Source: Hyphomicrobiales bacterium
GTDB lineage: Bacteria > Pseudomonadota > Alphaproteobacteria > Rhizobiales > Xanthobacteraceae
Assembly: GCA_017304505.1 (NCBI GenBank)
Contig: JAFKKQ010000082.1
Location: 1-7,607, forward strand
DNA: 7,607 nt
Reading direction: 5' to 3'
A program made the translations under genes and the position numbers. Position 1 is the stretch's first letter. Every line of letters begins with the position of its first letter. Shown piece by piece: positions 5,982-7,607 of the stretch. The notes under the pieces are model-generated. The model did no database searches and was not told the DNA's origin. It saw nothing but the letters and a program-made list of their open reading frames with translations.

Positions 5982-6923
5982 ATGGGGTGGAGCGGCGGCT
6001 TGGGGGCGGGATTTAGCGCGGTCGCACGGCTTGGTGCTGTCGTCGGCTGCTGCTTGGCTCTCGCCCAATGTGGGCAGGTTTCGAGTCGGCTCGATCCCAA
6101 ATATGGCGTGAGCGCCAGTCCGCGCGTCGTCGAGTTCGGCCAGCCGGTGCCCAAGGGCGGCGGCACCTACCGTGTCGGCAAGCCTTATACCGTGGGCGGG
6201 CGCACCTACAGCCCCGAAGAAAACAACCGCTATACCGCTGAAGGGACCGCGTCCTGGTACGGCCGTGACTTCCACGGCCGGCTGACAGCCAACGGCGAAG
6301 TGTACGACATGGATGCGATCTCGGCCGCGCACCCGACGCTGCCGATCCCGAGTTATGCGCGCGTCACCAACCTCAGCAACAAGCGCTCCATCATCGTGCG
6401 CGTGAATGATCGCGGGCCTTATCATGCCAATCGCCTGATCGACGTCTCGGCGCGCACCGCTAAGCTCCTGGGGTTCTACGACACCGGAACGGCGCGGGTG
6501 CGGGTCGATTATGTCGGACGGGCCGCGCTGGAGGGCTCCGACGACACCAAGCTCGAGGCCACCCTGCGTCGCGGCGCGCCGGCTCCGGGGATGCCGGAGG
6601 TAAAGGTGGCTTCGTCGTCCCGCCACTATGTGCCGCAATCGTACGATCAGGCTTCGGCAGTTCAACGGACGGTGCCGATCCCGGCTGGCCGGCCGTACGA
6701 GCTCGGCCACGACGATGCACCGACCGTGACCGCCAAACGCATGCCACAGAATGAGGTCGCGTCGGCGCCGCTGCGGGCCCCGGCGGGTGCGGCGAACAGC
6801 TTCGCGTCTCGGTTTGCCCCCGCCGAGAAAATGCCCGCGGTATCCGGGCGCGTTGAGTCGGTGTCGGCTTTTGCCGATTCCGCATCCTCGGGCGGCATGA
6901 TGAACGGACGTGGGCTCTATTAG
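5982..6923 (+). CDS. rlpA: Septal ring lytic transglycosylase RlpA family protein
   Basis: Exported peptidoglycan enzyme with a double-psi beta-barrel that in Pseudomonas aeruginosa cleaves denuded glycan strands at the division septum. The 313-residue product has a hydrophobic N-terminus and the RlpA core at about 85-175: EGTASWYGRDFHGRLTANGE, YDMDAISAAHPTLPIPS, RVTNL, RVNDRGPYHANRLIDVS. D109, H117 and D143 have the same spacing as the three residues I recall as essential in the Pseudomonas enzyme (D123, H131, D157). The lipoprotein signal is unclear: C30 in LALAQC has Gln at -1, which is not canonical, while C23 in VVGC fits a lipobox but follows a short hydrophobic run. There is no recognisable C-terminal SPOR domain; residues 195-313 are a Pro/Ala/Ser-rich, probably disordered tail. 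ATG 5982 is the only plausible start after the TGA at 5931-5933, with GGGGA at 5973-5977 as a weak ribosome site. It precedes dacA by 84 bases. Confidence 0.93.
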   Translation: MGWSGGLGAGFSAVARLGAVVGCCLALAQCGQVSSRLDPKYGVSASPRVVEFGQPVPKGGGTYRVGKPYTVGGRTYSPEENNRYTAEGTASWYGRDFHGRLTANGEVYDMDAISAAHPTLPIPSYARVTNLSNKRSIIVRVNDRGPYHANRLIDVSARTAKLLGFYDTGTARVRVDYVGRAALEGSDDTKLEATLRRGAPAPGMPEVKVASSSRHYVPQSYDQASAVQRTVPIPAGRPYELGHDDAPTVTAKRMPQNEVASAPLRAPAGAANSFASRFAPAEKMPAVSGRVESVSAFADSASSGGMMNGRGLY

Positions 6924-6976
6924 CGCGCCGGGCACCATTTGAAAGCAGCTCTGGGCTTGCTAAACACCTTCTGATG

Positions 6977-6995
6977 GCGCGCCGGAACGGCGCGC
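6977..6995 (+). promoter_or_regulatory. Perfect 8-bp GC hairpin adjoining the dacA ribosome binding site
   Basis: GCGCGCCG (6977-6984) pairs perfectly with CGGCGCGC (6988-6995) around the triloop GAA. The next base, 6996, begins the Shine-Dalgarno AAGGAAGG, so the folded stem touches the ribosome binding site. The same GCGCGCCG(G) also occurs at 6923-6931, directly on the rlpA stop codon, and could pair with the same 3' arm instead. No T-tract follows, so it is not an intrinsic terminator. A role in tuning dacA translation is an inference. Confidence 0.45.
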
Positions 6996-7007
6996 AAGGA
7001 AGGCAGC

Positions 7008-7607
7008 ATGCGACGGTTCCATTTCACGTCGTTGACGGCGCTCGTATTTTTCCTGGGCTCGATCGCGCTTGCGATGGCGGCGGCCCCACAGACCGCGGCC
7101 CCCCATGCTTTGCTGATCGAGGCCGAAACCGGTTCGGTGCTGTTCGAGAAAGGCGCCGACGATCTGGTGGCGCCGGCAAGCCTTGCCAAGCTGATGACGA
7201 TCGATGTGGTGTTCGATCAGCTCAAGACCGGCAAGATCAAGCTCGACGACGAATACGTCATCAGCGAGAACGCCTGGCGCAAGGGCGGGGCGATGTCGCA
7301 CAGCTCCACCATGTACGCCATTCTGCATAGCCGGGTGAAGGTTGAGGACCTGATCAAGGGCGTCCTCATTCAATCGGCCAACGACGGCTGCATTGCGCTG
7401 GCCGAGGGCATCGCCGGCAGCGACACAGCCTTCGTGCAGATGATGAACGACCGGGCGCGCGAACTGGGCCTCGTCAAATCGACTTTCACCAATGTGGATG
7501 GCCTGCCCGATCCCAAGATGCGGGTGACGGCCCGCGAGCTCGGTCAGATCGCGCGGCATATCATCCTGACCTACCCCGAATATTACAAATGGTTCGGCGA
7601 GCGGGAG
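7008..7607 (+). CDS. dacA: D-alanyl-D-alanine carboxypeptidase, DacA/PBP5-6 type (5' part; 3' end outside window)
   Basis: Periplasmic, low-molecular-weight penicillin-binding protein that removes the terminal D-Ala from peptidoglycan stem pentapeptides. Exactly 200 codons are present, with no stop before the edge; the family is about 380-400 residues, so the KTG motif and C-terminal domain lie outside. Residues 1-25 are a signal peptide (MRRF, hydrophobic core, AMA-A). The first active-site motif is S58-L-A-K61 in APASLAKLMT, giving the acylated serine S58. The second is S123-A-N125 in LIQSANDGC. Other family features are ALLIEAETGSVLFEK (34-48), the KGG after ENAW (92-94) and TNVDGLPDP after the SxN helix. 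The ATG is firmly supported by AAGGAAGG at 6996-7003, four bases upstream. It follows rlpA on the same strand and may share its transcript, since both act on the wall. The symbol is generic: dacC and dacF are used for relatives. Confidence 0.95.
   Translation, partial: MRRFHFTSLTALVFFLGSIALAMAAAPQTAAPHALLIEAETGSVLFEKGADDLVAPASLAKLMTIDVVFDQLKTGKIKLDDEYVISENAWRKGGAMSHSSTMYAILHSRVKVEDLIKGVLIQSANDGCIALAEGIAGSDTAFVQMMNDRARELGLVKSTFTNVDGLPDPKMRVTARELGQIARHIILTYPEYYKWFGERE

Overview
The window looks like chromosomal DNA from a high-G+C alphaproteobacterium, most likely a Hyphomicrobiales member related to Bradyrhizobium, Rhodopseudomonas or other Xanthobacteraceae/Nitrobacteraceae. This rests on protein similarity recalled from memory (RimO, RlpA, DacA and the tricarboxylate-type transporter), strong third-position G/C bias, and the tRNA-Ser / rlpA / dacA grouping. 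No database search was possible. Two genes run off the window: rimO at the left edge and a D-alanyl-D-alanine carboxypeptidase at the right edge.

Layout. (1) 1-750, minus strand: the first 250 codons of rimO, the radical-SAM enzyme that methylthiolates ribosomal protein S12. (2) 751-938: a divergent spacer with two short inverted repeats, which may hold the promoter and operator of the next operon. (3) 939-4029, plus strand: a complete tripartite tricarboxylate transporter (TTT) operon in the order periplasmic binding protein (TctC/Bug type), small membrane subunit (TctB), large membrane subunit (TctA). The 175-base gap between the tctC-like and tctB-like genes is full of RNA secondary structure; tctB and tctA are 3 bases apart. 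(4) 4065-4553: a small exported protein with one haem-binding CxxCH, 35 bases after tctA and probably co-transcribed. (5) 4554-4730: a spacer with two clusters of short 13-14 base tandem duplications. (6) 4731-4820: tRNA-Ser(UGA) with an encoded CCA end. (7) 4872-5816: a membrane acyltransferase-3 (OafA-type) gene that probably starts at TTG. (8) 5982-6923: rlpA, a septal lytic transglycosylase. (9) 7008 to the end: the start of a DacA-type penicillin-binding protein, preceded by a perfect GC-rich hairpin that touches its ribosome binding site.

How the parts work together. The binding protein captures a small organic acid in the periplasm and passes it to the TctA/TctB membrane pair for ion-gradient-driven uptake; the substrate cannot be told from sequence. 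RlpA and DacA both act on peptidoglycan and form an ordinary envelope block. The acyltransferase lies between the tRNA and that block and may be a later insertion. I found no defence system, CRISPR array, insertion sequence or clearly novel system. The most unusual features are the structured RNA between the tctC-like and tctB-like genes and the haem protein attached to the transporter operon.
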